Below are positions 8,439 through 18,900 of a stretch of 48,045 nt of DNA, piece after piece. The first letter of the stretch is position 1. Every line of letters starts with the position of its first letter. The notes under the pieces were generated by a model. The model saw nothing but the letters and a program-made list of their open reading frames with translations. It was not told the origin of the DNA and made no database searches. Origin of the DNA: an uncultured Clostridia bacterium (GTDB lineage: Bacteria; Bacillota; Clostridia; TANB77; CAG-508). The position numbers and the translations under genes are program-made. The stretch is taken from positions 1 to 48,045 of the forward strand of contig CALXZQ010000001.1 of NCBI GenBank assembly GCA_944393275.1. The letters are read 5' to 3'.

Positions 8439-10178
8439 ATTTTCATCATTTTTTATATTAACATTATTTCCATAACGTTTAATTTTTTGAGTTGTAGTTT
8501 TTTCAAACTCTTTATCTTTTATTATAAAGCTTTTAATATGTTTATAATTAGGCAACTTTTTATTAATATTAGATACAATATCACTAATTACAGCCATGAT
8601 TTCGGCTTTTTGAGGCACACTAACTTTTAAGTATTCTTTAATTGCATCAATATTAGGCAATATTTGTGCATTTACATATGTTTCATCATCATTCTCGTAA
8701 TTTAAACCTGTAACTAAGGACTCAGCAATTAAAGGATTTGTATTTAAATAATGTTCTAGCTCTTCTGGATAGATATTTTTCCCATTTTTTGTTACTATGA
8801 CAGTTTTACATCTACCAGTAATATAAAGCCAGCCATCTTCATCTATTCTTCCTAAATCGCCTGTGTAAAACCAACCGTTTTTAAACACTTTCTTAGTAGC
8901 CTCTTCATCATTATAATAACCAAGCATTACATTAGGACCTTTAACTAAAATTTCTCCTTCACCATTTTCATTTGGATTATTAATCATATATTGAACATCA
9001 GGAATAGGAAGTCCAACGGAATTAGGATTTATATAAAAGTCATTATTTCCTGCAACTAAAGGAGAACATTCTGTAAGACCATATCCTTGAAGTGCTCTAA
9101 TTCCTAGTTTGGAAAAATGTTTTACTATATCAGGATTAAGTGGTGCAGCACCAACTATAAATGTGTGAAGTCTTCCACCTAGAGAATTTTTGACCTTTCT
9201 TTTAACAATTGGAAACATTACTTTAGGAATATTATCTAATATATTTGTTCCGCTCTTTTCATACTTAGGTAAAGTTTTAGAAATACTAGATTCTATTTTC
9301 TTTAACATTTTTTCTAATAGAAGAGGTACTGCTAGAAATACAGAAGGCTTGAATTCTTCGATATTTTGGGTTATATGTCTTAGACCTTCACAATAGCTTA
9401 TACATCCACCACTATAAATTACCAAAAGATATCCTAAAGTACATTCATAAGTGTGATGAAGAGGTAAAACAGAAAGTACATGGTCACTTCTTTTTACTTT
9501 TACAATACCATAAGTAGACATTATACATGAGCATATATTTTTATGCGATAAACATACCCCCTTAGCCTTTCCAGTTGTACCAGATGTAAACAAGATTATA
9601 TGCATTTCATCAGGATTAATATTTATATCATCAAAATTTGTATCTCCATTTTTAATGAGATTATTTCCATATTCTAATAGTGAAGAAAAAGATTTCCATT
9701 TATCGGTATCTTCATTACAATCAAAATTAATTTTTAAGATGCTCTTGTTATTAAATTTATCTATATTGTCATTTATTAGATTTATATATTTTTCATCGCC
9801 TAAAATAACTTCAGCATTAGAACTATTCATGAAATTAGAAATATCGTCAATATATAATTCCTTATCTATAGGAACAACAATTCCAACAATAACTGAAGCA
9901 AGATAAGAAACTGCCCAATTGTAACTGTTCTTTCCAATAACGGCGATTCTAGCATCTTTAAAACCTAATTTAATAAGAGCTGAACCTAGAGATTTTACAT
10001 CATTTTTAAATTGGCTATAATTTACTGTATAGATTTTTCCATTAGAATCTTTTAATTCAAAGGCTTTTCTAAATTCATATTTTTTTGCAGATTTATATAA
10101 CAAATCTTTTAGATCTGATACAAAAGTGCGTTTATGAAATTTTTTTTGTAATTTTTCTGAAAGACTTTTTTTACTCAT
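8433..10178 (-). CDS. AMP-forming acyl-CoA synthetase (long-chain fatty acid ligase type)
   Basis: This 581-residue protein has the motifs of the adenylate-forming superfamily: the phosphate-binding loop LFTSGTTGKAKG (about 202-213), GYGLTECSP, and the hinge motif YTGDLGRIDEDGWLYITGR before the small C-terminal domain. A late Lys (TTTQKIKRYGN) fits the catalytic lysine. The family activates a carboxylic acid with ATP and usually transfers it to CoA. Overall layout is nearest to FadD/Faa-type long-chain ligases, so exogenous fatty acid activation for lipids is likely, but acid and acceptor are not defined by sequence. There is no signal peptide. It is transcribed alone, divergent from pyrH. 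Confidence 0.88.
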   Translation of the reverse strand: MSKKSLSEKLQKKFHKRTFVSDLKDLLYKSAKKYEFRKAFELKDSNGKIYTVNYSQFKNDVKSLGSALIKLGFKDARIAVIGKNSYNWAVSYLASVIVGIVVPIDKELYIDDISNFMNSSNAEVILGDEKYINLINDNIDKFNNKSILKINFDCNEDTDKWKSFSSLLEYGNNLIKNGDTNFDDININPDEMHIILFTSGTTGKAKGVCLSHKNICSCIMSTYGIVKVKRSDHVLSVLPLHHTYECTLGYLLVIYSGGCISYCEGLRHITQNIEEFKPSVFLAVPLLLEKMLKKIESSISKTLPKYEKSGTNILDNIPKVMFPIVKRKVKNSLGGRLHTFIVGAAPLNPDIVKHFSKLGIRALQGYGLTECSPLVAGNNDFYINPNSVGLPIPDVQYMINNPNENGEGEILVKGPNVMLGYYNDEEATKKVFKNGWFYTGDLGRIDEDGWLYITGRCKTVIVTKNGKNIYPEELEHYLNTNPLIAESLVTGLNYENDDETYVNAQILPNIDAIKEYLKVSVPQKAEIMAVISDIVSNINKKLPNYKHIKSFIIKDKEFEKTTTQKIKRYGNNVNIKNDENK

Positions 10179-10422
10179 AATTTAAATCCTTTCATATAAA
10201 ATATATTAATATGATATACTAAAAATATAAATTTATCAATAAATGTAACACCATTAATGAAATAAAAAATAATTTAAAAAGTTTAAATTTAGGCAAAAAA
10301 AGTTTTTTTATATAAAAATATTTTTAAAATATTAATAAAAATAAAAAAAAAGGTGCAAAACTAATATGTTTTATGATAGAATATGTAAAGATTAAAATTT
10401 GTTAAGGGGAGAGTGTTAAACT

Positions 10423-11133
10423 GTGAGCGATAAAATGCCATATAAAAGAGTATTATTAAAGCTTAGTGGAGAAGTATTAGCAGGAGAACAAAAGACAGGT
10501 GTAAATACAGAAGTAGTTGGAAAATTATGTGACGAAATAAAAAAAGTTGTTGAACTAGGTGTTCAAGTTGCGATAGTAGTTGGTGGAGGAAACTTTTGGA
10601 GAGGAAGATATGGACATGAAATGGAAAGAACTACGGCAGACTATATGGGAATGCTAGCTACAGCAATGAATGGACTTGCACTTCAGGATGCATTAGAAGC
10701 TAGAGGGGTATACACAAGAGTGCAAACAGCCATCGAAATGAGAGAAATAGCTGAACCATATATTAAAAGAAAAGCATTAAAGCATCTAGAAAAAGGAAGA
10801 GTCGTAATATTTGCATGTGGAACAGGAAATCCATATTTTACAACAGATACAGCAGCTGCATTAAGAGCAGCCGAGATAGATGCAGATGTTATATTATTAG
10901 GAAAATCTATTGATGCTGTATATTCAGCAGATCCACAAAAAGATAGTTCAGCAGTTAAATACGATCAAATAACATATTTGGATATACTAAATAAAGATTT
11001 AAAAGTTATGGACTCTACAGCAACATCACTTTGTAGAGATAATGATATACCTTTAATAGTATTTGGAATATCAGATCCAAAGAATATTACACGAGTTATT
11101 AAAGGTGAAAAATTAGGAACAATAGTAAAATAA
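10423..11133 (+). CDS. pyrH: UMP kinase
   Basis: The 236-residue product phosphorylates UMP to UDP and belongs to the amino-acid-kinase fold. KLSGE near the N-terminus, VVGGGNFWRGR, CGTGNPYFTTDTAAALRA and VYSADP are the family signature in order. A GTG start follows a GGGGAGAG site. An internal ATG four codons on would also serve, since MPYKRVLLKLSGE begins there. It opens the long plus-strand operon through polC, an arrangement (pyrH-frr-uppS-cdsA-rseP-polC) common in Firmicutes. Bacterial UMP kinases are normally inhibited by UTP. Confidence 0.97.
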   Translation: MSDKMPYKRVLLKLSGEVLAGEQKTGVNTEVVGKLCDEIKKVVELGVQVAIVVGGGNFWRGRYGHEMERTTADYMGMLATAMNGLALQDALEARGVYTRVQTAIEMREIAEPYIKRKALKHLEKGRVVIFACGTGNPYFTTDTAAALRAAEIDADVILLGKSIDAVYSADPQKDSSAVKYDQITYLDILNKDLKVMDSTATSLCRDNDIPLIVFGISDPKNITRVIKGEKLGTIVK

Positions 11134-11148
11134 AAGGAGATATGAAAA

Positions 11149-11697
11149 ATGGATTATTCAAATTTAAAAGAAAAAATGGAAAAGACAATTAGTGTTTTAG
11201 AACAAAATTTATCAGAAGTTAGAGCAGGAAGAGCTAATCCTGCAATATTAAATAGAGTAAAAATAGATTATTATGGAACACCAACACCAATTAATCAAAT
11301 AGCAGGAATATCAGTTCCAGAAGCTAGATTGATAGTAATTCAACCTTGGGATATTAGTGTACTAAAAGAGATAGAAAAAGCAATTTTAGCATCAGATATA
11401 GGATTAAATCCAAATAATGATGGAAAAGTTATAAGATTGAATTTCCCTGAATTAACAGAAGAAAGAAGAAAAGAATTGGCAAAAGACATTAAGAAGACTG
11501 CTGAAGAATCAAAAGTTGCAATTCGTGCTATTAGAAGAGATGGACTAGATGAATTCAAAGCAAAACAAAAAAATTCAGAAATAACAGAAGATGATCTAAA
11601 GAATGCAGAAACAGAAATACAAAAGTTAACAGATAAATATATAGCTGAAATTGATGATATACTATCAAGAAAAGAAAAAGAAATAATGTCTATATAA
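11149..11697 (+). CDS. frr: Ribosome recycling factor
   Basis: The 182-residue size and conserved segments (EVRAGRANPAIL, ARLIVIQPWD, RLNFPELTEERRKEL) are those of ribosome recycling factor, which with EF-G splits post-termination ribosomes. The protein has the expected long-helix content and no membrane segment. It lies 15 bases behind pyrH with a good AAAGGAGAT site, confirming one operon. Confidence 0.98.
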   Translation: MDYSNLKEKMEKTISVLEQNLSEVRAGRANPAILNRVKIDYYGTPTPINQIAGISVPEARLIVIQPWDISVLKEIEKAILASDIGLNPNNDGKVIRLNFPELTEERRKELAKDIKKTAEESKVAIRAIRRDGLDEFKAKQKNSEITEDDLKNAETEIQKLTDKYIAEIDDILSRKEKEIMSI

Positions 11698-11718
11698 ATA
11701 AATTGAAGTGGTGAAATT

Positions 11719-12606
11719 ATGGAATTTAAAGAAACTATTAAAAAATATCAAGAGATTGTAAATAATGAACTAAAGAAATATATAATAACAAAAGATTGTC
11801 CAGAAAGGCTATTAAATGAGTCAATGGCTTATAGTCTAATGGCTGGAGGAAAAAGGTTAAGACCAATATTAACTATACAAACATATTTACTTTTTAAAAA
11901 AGATTATGAGAAATGTTTTCCATATATTGTTGCAATAGAGATGATTCATAATTTCTCACTTATACATGATGACTTACCAGGAATTGATAATGATGATTTT
12001 AGACATGGAAAACCTACAAATCATAAAAAATTTAATGAAGCAACAGCCATACTTGCAGGAGATGGCTTATTAAATAAAGCATATATGATAATTAGCCAAG
12101 ACTTGGCAAAAACTAAAGATCCACGAGAATTAGATCTAAAAATAAGGGCATTTGGAGAATTAGCAAGAGCCATAGATAGATTGATTGCTGGAGAGCATGT
12201 CGATACTGAATATGAAGGTAAAGAAATATCTAGTGAGTATTTAGAGTATATTCATAAAAATAAGACAGGAGAATTCCTAAAAGCTTCTATGTTGATAGGT
12301 GCAATTTTGGCAGATGCTAATGAAGAACAGATAAAAAATTTAAGTAAATATGCAGATATAGTTGGCCTAACTTTTCAGATTAGAGACGATATTCTATCAG
12401 AAATAGGTAACCCTAATATACTAGGAAAACCTGTAGGAAATGACAAAGAAAAAGGAAAGTGTACATATGTTACTAAGTATGGACTAGAGAAAGCACAAAT
12501 AATATTGGAAGAATTAACTAATGAAGCAATTGATTTAGCACAGAAATATAATAATGGAGAATTTTTTAAAGAATTCGCAATATATATTAAAAATAGAGAA
12601 AAATAA
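11719..12606 (+). CDS. ispA: Short-chain polyprenyl (geranyl/farnesyl) diphosphate synthase
   Basis: The 295-residue protein condenses IPP with allylic diphosphates. The first Asp-rich motif reads HDDLPGIDNDD (about 92-102) with the two-residue insertion typical of bacterial farnesyl/geranylgeranyl synthases. The second motif is RDDIL, and GGKRLRP binds IPP. Its place between frr and uppS is unusual compared with B. subtilis, where ispA sits with xseB/dxs, but it is logical: its product primes UppS, the next gene. Product length (C15 or C20) cannot be read with confidence. Confidence 0.9.
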   Translation: MEFKETIKKYQEIVNNELKKYIITKDCPERLLNESMAYSLMAGGKRLRPILTIQTYLLFKKDYEKCFPYIVAIEMIHNFSLIHDDLPGIDNDDFRHGKPTNHKKFNEATAILAGDGLLNKAYMIISQDLAKTKDPRELDLKIRAFGELARAIDRLIAGEHVDTEYEGKEISSEYLEYIHKNKTGEFLKASMLIGAILADANEEQIKNLSKYADIVGLTFQIRDDILSEIGNPNILGKPVGNDKEKGKCTYVTKYGLEKAQIILEELTNEAIDLAQKYNNGEFFKEFAIYIKNREK

Positions 12607-12611
12607 AGAGG

Positions 12612-13337
12612 ATGATTGGAGAAAAAATGGATAAGAATTTAGAAATGCCAGAACATATTGCAATTATTATGGATGGAAACAGGAGATGGGCAAGAGAACA
12701 TAATTTAGACCCAAAACAAGGGCACAAAGAAGGAGCAAAAACATTAGAAAAAGTAGTGAGATATGCCAATAAGATAGGAATAAAATATATTACAGTATAT
12801 GCCTTTTCGACTGAAAACTGGAAGAGAACAGAAGATGAGGTAGGAGCATTAATGCTACTTATGCAAACATACTTAGATGATTATAGTAAAAGAGCAGATA
12901 CAGAAAACATAAAAGTAAAAATAATAGGTGACCTTACAAGACTTCCTCAAGGAACGCAAAAAAGTATGGCAAAATGTATAGAGAGAACAAAAAATAACAC
13001 AGGTATTACTTTTAATATTGCTGTTAATTATGGTGGAAGAGATGAAATTGTAAAAGCTGTAAAATCTATAGCAAGTAGCGTAAAAGAAGGAAGGGTAAAT
13101 GTAGAAGATATAGATGAAAAAATGATATCTGATAATTTGTATACTGCAGGGCAACCAGATCCAGATTTACTTATAAGAACAAGTGGAGAATTAAGAACTA
13201 GTAATTTCTTACCTTGGCAATTAGTTTATTCAGAATTCATATTTGTAAATAAACATTGGCCAGATTTTGCAGAAGAAGACCTAGACATGGCGATAGAAGA
13301 ATACAAAAAGAGAAACAGAAAATTCGGAGGAAAGTAA
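12612..13337 (+). CDS. uppS: Undecaprenyl diphosphate synthase
   Basis: IIMDGNRRWARE near the N-terminus contains the catalytic Asp of cis-prenyltransferases, and the C-terminal RTSGELRTSNFLPWQ is the second signature. The enzyme extends farnesyl diphosphate with eight cis isoprene units to the C55 lipid carrier of wall synthesis. The first ATG gives 241 residues. An ATG five codons later (12627) has a GGAG at better spacing and starts MDKNLEMPEHIA, closer to family length; either is possible. It follows ispA by 5 bases. Confidence 0.96.
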   Translation: MIGEKMDKNLEMPEHIAIIMDGNRRWAREHNLDPKQGHKEGAKTLEKVVRYANKIGIKYITVYAFSTENWKRTEDEVGALMLLMQTYLDDYSKRADTENIKVKIIGDLTRLPQGTQKSMAKCIERTKNNTGITFNIAVNYGGRDEIVKAVKSIASSVKEGRVNVEDIDEKMISDNLYTAGQPDPDLLIRTSGELRTSNFLPWQLVYSEFIFVNKHWPDFAEEDLDMAIEEYKKRNRKFGGK

Positions 13338-13342
13338 ATTTT

Positions 13343-14158
13343 ATGAACAATATAACAAGAGTATTAACTGGAGTAATAGGATTTCCAATAGTAGCTTTGT
13401 TTTTAATATTTGGAAATGAAATTTTAATAGATATAGCTTTTGCTATTATTGCTGTAATGAGCCTACACGAATATTATAAAGCATTTAAAAGTAGTGAAAA
13501 AGCAAAACCGGTAACATACATAGGATATATAGCTTGTAGCTTAATTGCAACAATACATATAATACCAAATGAATATATAATAAATATAATTGGAATATTA
13601 ATACCAATATTTTTATTAATATTATTCTTTGAAGGTATAATAACAAATATGAAAACAAATATTATGGATATAGCAGTTACAATACTTGGAATTTGTTATA
13701 TACCACTATTTATAATGTTTATTCCGTTGCTTAGAGGAATTGAAAATGGACAATTTTTAGTTTGGTATATAATTTTATCAGCTTGGGGAACAGATATATT
13801 TGCATTTATAGTAGGTAAATTAATGGGAAAACATAAATTTACCCAAATTAGTCCACATAAGACGATAGAGGGGTGCGTAGGAGGAATCTTAGGTTCAGTA
13901 ATAATGAACTTGGTTTATACAGTAATTATAAATTTAGTATTCCAATTAGGTATATCATATGTGAGCATAACTGTTTTAGCAGTAATTTTAAGTATTTTAT
14001 CACAAGTAGGAGACTTAGCTGCATCGTCTATAAAAAGATATGTTGGAATTAAAGATTTTAGCAATCTTCTACCAGGACATGGAGGTATGCTAGATAGAAT
14101 AGATAGCCTTATATTTATAGCTCCTTTTGCATTCTATTTATTAAAGTTATTTGCATAA
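13343..14158 (+). CDS. cdsA: Phosphatidate cytidylyltransferase
   Basis: This 271-residue polytopic membrane protein makes CDP-diacylglycerol from phosphatidate and CTP, the branch point of phospholipid synthesis. The signature SSIKRYVGIKD...LLPGHGGMLDRIDS is intact near the C-terminus, and about seven or eight hydrophobic segments precede or surround it. The frame is open upstream into uppS, but MNNITRVLTGVIGFP is the normal N-terminus of the family and has GGAGG upstream, so I start here. The stop overlaps the upstream region of rseP. dxr, which usually lies next in relatives, is absent. Confidence 0.95.
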   Translation: MNNITRVLTGVIGFPIVALFLIFGNEILIDIAFAIIAVMSLHEYYKAFKSSEKAKPVTYIGYIACSLIATIHIIPNEYIINIIGILIPIFLLILFFEGIITNMKTNIMDIAVTILGICYIPLFIMFIPLLRGIENGQFLVWYIILSAWGTDIFAFIVGKLMGKHKFTQISPHKTIEGCVGGILGSVIMNLVYTVIINLVFQLGISYVSITVLAVILSILSQVGDLAASSIKRYVGIKDFSNLLPGHGGMLDRIDSLIFIAPFAFYLLKLFA

Positions 14159-14174
14159 TTTAGGAGGAAAAGTT

Positions 14175-15434
14175 TTGATTAGTTTTATATTAAGTGCAGT
14201 AAAAATAGTTTTTTTATTGGGTTTTCTTATATTAATACATGAAGGTGGGCATTTTTTAGTTGCAAAATTGTGTAAAATTAAGGTAAATGAGTTTGCAATA
14301 GGGTTTGGACCAACAATATGGAAGAAACAGGGAAAAGAAACAAGATATGCGATTAGGCTGTTTCCATTAGGTGGATTTGTAAGTATGGAAGGAGAAGAAA
14401 AACGAGTAGACTCAGAAAGGTCTTTTAACAATGCAAGTATTCCCAAAAGAATGGCAGTAGTAGTAGCAGGTGCCACAGTAAATATTATATTTGGAACAAT
14501 ATTATATTTTTCTGTAACATCAGTTACAACTGAACATATATCAACTACAGTAGACACACTATATGGAGACAATGCATCTTCTGTATTACAAGCAGGAGAT
14601 GAAATATTAAAAATTAATGATAAAAAAATTTGGACTAAAATAGACGTAGAAGACATTATGGAATCACAAAATGGAGAAGATTTAAAGCTATTAATAAAAA
14701 GAAATGGTGAAAACAAAGAAATTATGTTGTCACCTTTAGAAGTACCAACAAAGTTAACTGGAATATATTTGTCAGCTAAGGAAACTGGCGAAAATGCAAC
14801 TAAAATCGTACAAATGGATAAGGAAGGTAGTGCAGAAAAACAAGGACTTAAAGTAAATGATATAATAAAAAAAGTAAACGGAGTAGATGTTCTAGGAAAT
14901 CAAGAAAAAGTTATTGAGCAAATAAATAATAGTTCTGATAGTATAAAACTTCTAATAGAAAGAGATAATGAAGAAATAGAATTTGAACTGATACCAGAAA
15001 TAGTTCCAAAGTACTATTTAGGAGTTGTATTTAGACCTGCTGAGAAAACATTCATAAATAATATGTATTACGGATTTTTTGAAACAAAAGATTTCTTGAA
15101 ATCAATATTTGAAAATTTGAAAATGTTATTTAAAGGAGAAGTAGGACTAGATCAAATGGTAGGTCCTGTTGGAATATCAAATATAGTTTCAAAGACAGCA
15201 GATATATCAGAGTATTTAAGTATGATTGCTTTAGTTTCTCTATCATTAGGGGTAACTAACTTGTTACCAATACCAGCATTAGATGGAGGAAAACTGTTAC
15301 TTCTAATTATAGAAGCAATTAGAAGAAAGCCTTTAAAAGAGGAACTAGAAGTTGGAATTCAATTAGCTGGATTTATGATATTAATAGGCTTATCACTATT
15401 TATAACATATAAAGATATAATAAATATTTTTTAA
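14175..15434 (+). CDS. rseP: Site-2 intramembrane zinc metalloprotease
   Basis: HEGGH in the first membrane segment (LILIHEGGHFLVAK) is the HExxH zinc site, and LLPIPALDGG near the C-terminus supplies the third ligand Asp, as in S2P proteases. Two PDZ-like regions lie between, with a conserved VGPVGISNIV segment before the last membrane helices. The family cuts membrane-bound anti-sigma factors and signal peptide remnants inside the membrane. I choose the TTG with an AGGAGG site 7 bases upstream (420 codons including stop). The in-frame ATG at 14151 lies inside cdsA and has no such site. A sigma/membrane-protein pair at 27-29 kb is a conceivable client, which is speculation. Confidence 0.95.
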   Translation: MISFILSAVKIVFLLGFLILIHEGGHFLVAKLCKIKVNEFAIGFGPTIWKKQGKETRYAIRLFPLGGFVSMEGEEKRVDSERSFNNASIPKRMAVVVAGATVNIIFGTILYFSVTSVTTEHISTTVDTLYGDNASSVLQAGDEILKINDKKIWTKIDVEDIMESQNGEDLKLLIKRNGENKEIMLSPLEVPTKLTGIYLSAKETGENATKIVQMDKEGSAEKQGLKVNDIIKKVNGVDVLGNQEKVIEQINNSSDSIKLLIERDNEEIEFELIPEIVPKYYLGVVFRPAEKTFINNMYYGFFETKDFLKSIFENLKMLFKGEVGLDQMVGPVGISNIVSKTADISEYLSMIALVSLSLGVTNLLPIPALDGGKLLLLIIEAIRRKPLKEELEVGIQLAGFMILIGLSLFITYKDIINIF

Positions 15435-15451
15435 TTTAAAGAGGTAAAAAT

Positions 15452-15937
15452 ATGGAAAAAAGGGAACCAAAATTAGTAATAAAGTCAGAATATAATTATC
15501 TGTATGAATTCCTAGATAGAAATGCTATAACAGTAATAATTTTAATAATATTATTATATATTGCAATTCAGGCAAATATTATTTTGGCATATATTTTAAT
15601 GCTTGGTGTATATATTCTTTTTCTTATTTTAACTACGGTTTATAATAAATTAAAGTATAATGCTAATGTATATAAATTTTATGGAGATAAAATAATTTAT
15701 ACAGATAGTTTTATTAAAAAAGAAACAAAAAGAATAAAGTTTGAAGATATTAAAGAAATTACCGTAAATCAGACGTTTTTACAAAGATTTTTTAAGTTGG
15801 GAACAATTATTATAAGATCAAATTCTGGAACTTTTTTTAATAATGGAATATTAATATTTGGAGTAAAAAATGTTGATGAACAATATAAGAGAATAGAAAA
15901 AATAATAGAAGAATGGCAAGGAAAACGATTAAAATAG
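15452..15937 (+). CDS. Membrane protein with a bacterial PH-like domain
   Basis: Two adjacent hydrophobic helices (about residues 28-62, rich in Ile and Leu) are followed by a soluble beta-rich half with KFYGDKIIYTD and KRIKFEDIKEITVNQTFLQRFFKLGTI. That pattern matches the bacterial PH domain of YdbS/YdbT-like proteins. The exact role of this 161-residue protein is unknown; such domains are thought to dock proteins at the membrane. It occupies the place between rseP and polC where relatives often carry ispG, and is spaced 17 and 12 bases from its neighbours, so it is part of the operon. Confidence 0.7.
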   Translation: MEKREPKLVIKSEYNYLYEFLDRNAITVIILIILLYIAIQANIILAYILMLGVYILFLILTTVYNKLKYNANVYKFYGDKIIYTDSFIKKETKRIKFEDIKEITVNQTFLQRFFKLGTIIIRSNSGTFFNNGILIFGVKNVDEQYKRIEKIIEEWQGKRLK

Positions 15938-15949
15938 GAGATAATATAA

Positions 15950-18900
15950 TTGGAAACTTCAGAATCTATAAGAAATATATTTAAGGATTATAAAGATAAT
16001 AATTCAATATTAGATGCAACTATTAAACAAATTAATTTATATAAAAAAGGAAATAAATTAGTGTTAGAAATTAACTCTAATTTATTTATACATTTAAATG
16101 ATATTTTGGCATTTGAAAAATACTTAAAATCTAGATTTAATATTGAAACTGTTGATATAAAAATAAGTTATGCAGAAACTTTAAAAAAGCCTAATATTGA
16201 AGAAGAATGGGAAGAACTAAAAAAGTTTATATCTATGAAATATCCATTAGTAGAAATAATTCTTAAGAATAGTAAAATAGAATTAAATGAAAATACCCTT
16301 ATAATAACTCTGCAAACTAAAGGTATAGATTTTATAAAAGCTAGAAAATTAGATAAAATATTAGAGAATCTTATAAATGACACTTATGGAGAAAAATATA
16401 AAGTAAAATTTGTGGAAAATATTTCAAAAGAATTATTAGATACATTAGAGAGTAAATCTTTAGAAACGCAGAAAAAGATAATAGAAAAGGTTCAAAAAAG
16501 AATTGGAGAACAAGGGGGAAAGAATGAGATACAACCTGAACATCAATTAGTCCCTGAAGAGAAAACAGAATTAAAAGAAAAATCTCCAGTAATATTAGGA
16601 AGAGGAACAAATATTAAAGAGCAAAAAGTAGATATTAGAGATTTATCAGTAGATAGTGGAAGAGTTCTTTTAGATGGTGAAATATTAAGTATGGAATCAA
16701 AAGAAACTAAAAGTGGTAAAGTTTTAATATCATTTAATTTATATGATAAGACAAGCACTATTACATGTAAAGCTTTTACAGTACCTGAAAAAGCAAAAGA
16801 AGTATTAGGACGATTAAAAGATGCCAAAGGTGTAAAACTTGTAGGAAATGCTCAATTTGATACATATACTAAAGAATTAGGTGTTCTTGCAAATACAATT
16901 ATAGAAACACAAGGAATAAAGAAAGAGATAAGACAAGACTTGGCAAGTGAAAAAAGAGTGGAATTACATATGCATACTCAAATGAGCCAAATGGATGGAA
17001 TTTCTTCAGCTAAAGATTTAATAAAAAGAGCAATGAAATGGGGAATGAAATCAATAGCCATAACTGATCATGGAGTAGTACAAGCATTCCCTGAAGCACA
17101 TAAACTATTGGGTGTAGATAATCCAGATATGAAGGTAATATATGGAGTAGAAGCATATTTAGTTCCAGATAATGTAGATGTAGTATCATTTTCTAAAAAT
17201 CAAAATCTAGATACAACATATTGTGTATTAGATTTAGAAACAACAGGAACCTCATTTAGAACTGAAAAAATAACAGAAGTTGGAATAATGAAAGTAAAAA
17301 ATGGAGAAGTAATTGATGAATTCTCTTGTTTTGTAAATCCAGAAAAACCAATACCACCAAAAGTAGTAGAGATAACACAAATAACAGATGATATGGTAAA
17401 AGATGCGGATACTATAGAAAAGGTATTTCCTAGAATATTAGAATTTATTGGAGATTCTGTGTTAGTTGCACATAATGCAGATTTTGATATTGGATTTTTA
17501 AAGTATAATGCGGGACAATTAGGATATAGATTAGAAAATACATACATAGATACATTAAGATTAGCAAAAGACTTATTTCCTGAATATAAAAAATATAAGT
17601 TAGGGATTATTGCAGAAAACTTAGGAATTAAGGTAGATGTAGCTCATAGGGCCTTAGATGATGTTGATACCACGGTAAAAGTGTTTAATATTATGCTTAA
17701 TATGTTAAAGGAGAGAAATGTAAAAACATTAGATGATATTTCTAAAAAAATATCAGGAGAGGCAGATTATAGAAAACTACCAAGTTATCATGCTATTATA
17801 TTAGCACAAAACTATGTAGGACTTAGAAATTTATATAAACTAATTTCGATATCACATTTAAATTATTTTTATAAAAAGCCTAGGATATTAAAATCAATAT
17901 ACAAAAAATATTCTGAAGGACTTATATTAGGTAGCGCGTGTGAACAAGGTGAACTATATAGAGCTATTGTCGCAGGAAAGACAGATGAAGAGGTAGAAGA
18001 AATAGCAAAAGACTATGATTATTTAGAAATTCAACCTCTTGGAAACAATATGTTTATGGTTAGAGATGGTACAGTGCAGGATGTTGAAGAATTAAAAAAT
18101 ATAAATAGAAAAATTGTAGCTTTAGGAGAAAAACTTGATAAATTAGTAGTAGCTACTTGTGATGTTCACTTTTTAGATCCACAAGATGAGATATATAGAA
18201 GAATATTAATGGCAGGACAAGGGTATGATGATGCTGATGAGCAAGCACCATTGTATTTAAGGACAACGGAAGAAATGCTAGAAGAATTTAGTTATTTAGG
18301 AGAGGAAAAAGCATATGAAGTTGTTGTAACAAATACAAATAAAGTATCAGATATGTGTGAACAAATAAGTCCAATATCTCCTGAAAAATGTCCACCACAC
18401 ATTCCAGGATGTGAAGAGACAATAAAAACTATAGCATATAATAAGGCGCATGAATTATACGGAGAAAATCTACCAGAAATAGTAGAAAAAAGATTGGAAA
18501 AAGAACTAAATTCAATTATAAAGAATGGATTCTCAGTTATGTATATTATAGCTCAGAAATTGGTTTGGAAATCAAATGAAGATGGATATATAGTAGGATC
18601 AAGAGGTTCAGTTGGTTCTTCATTTGTAGCAAATATGACTGGAATAACGGAAGTTAATTCACTACCGCCACATTATAGATGCCCTAAATGTAAATATTCG
18701 GACTTTACAGATTATGGATTTAAAAATGGATTTGATTTACCTGACAAAAAATGTCCTAATTGTGGAGAAAATTTAGCAAAAGATGGAATGGATATACCAT
18801 TTGAAACCTTCTTAGGTTTTGATGGAGATAAAGAGCCTGATATAGATTTAAACTTTTCAGGAGAATACCAAGCAAAAGCTCATAAATATACAGAAGTAAT

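Noticed and set aside
13256..13342. Longer cdsA start within uppS
   Set aside because: The extension is basic, unlike CdsA N-termini, and only a shadow of uppS; MNNITRV with GGAGG upstream is the family-like start.
16168..17547. Several minus-strand open frames inside polC and other large genes
   Set aside because: They are antisense shadows in AT-rich coding DNA with no ribosome sites, and the sense strand encodes clear conserved proteins.
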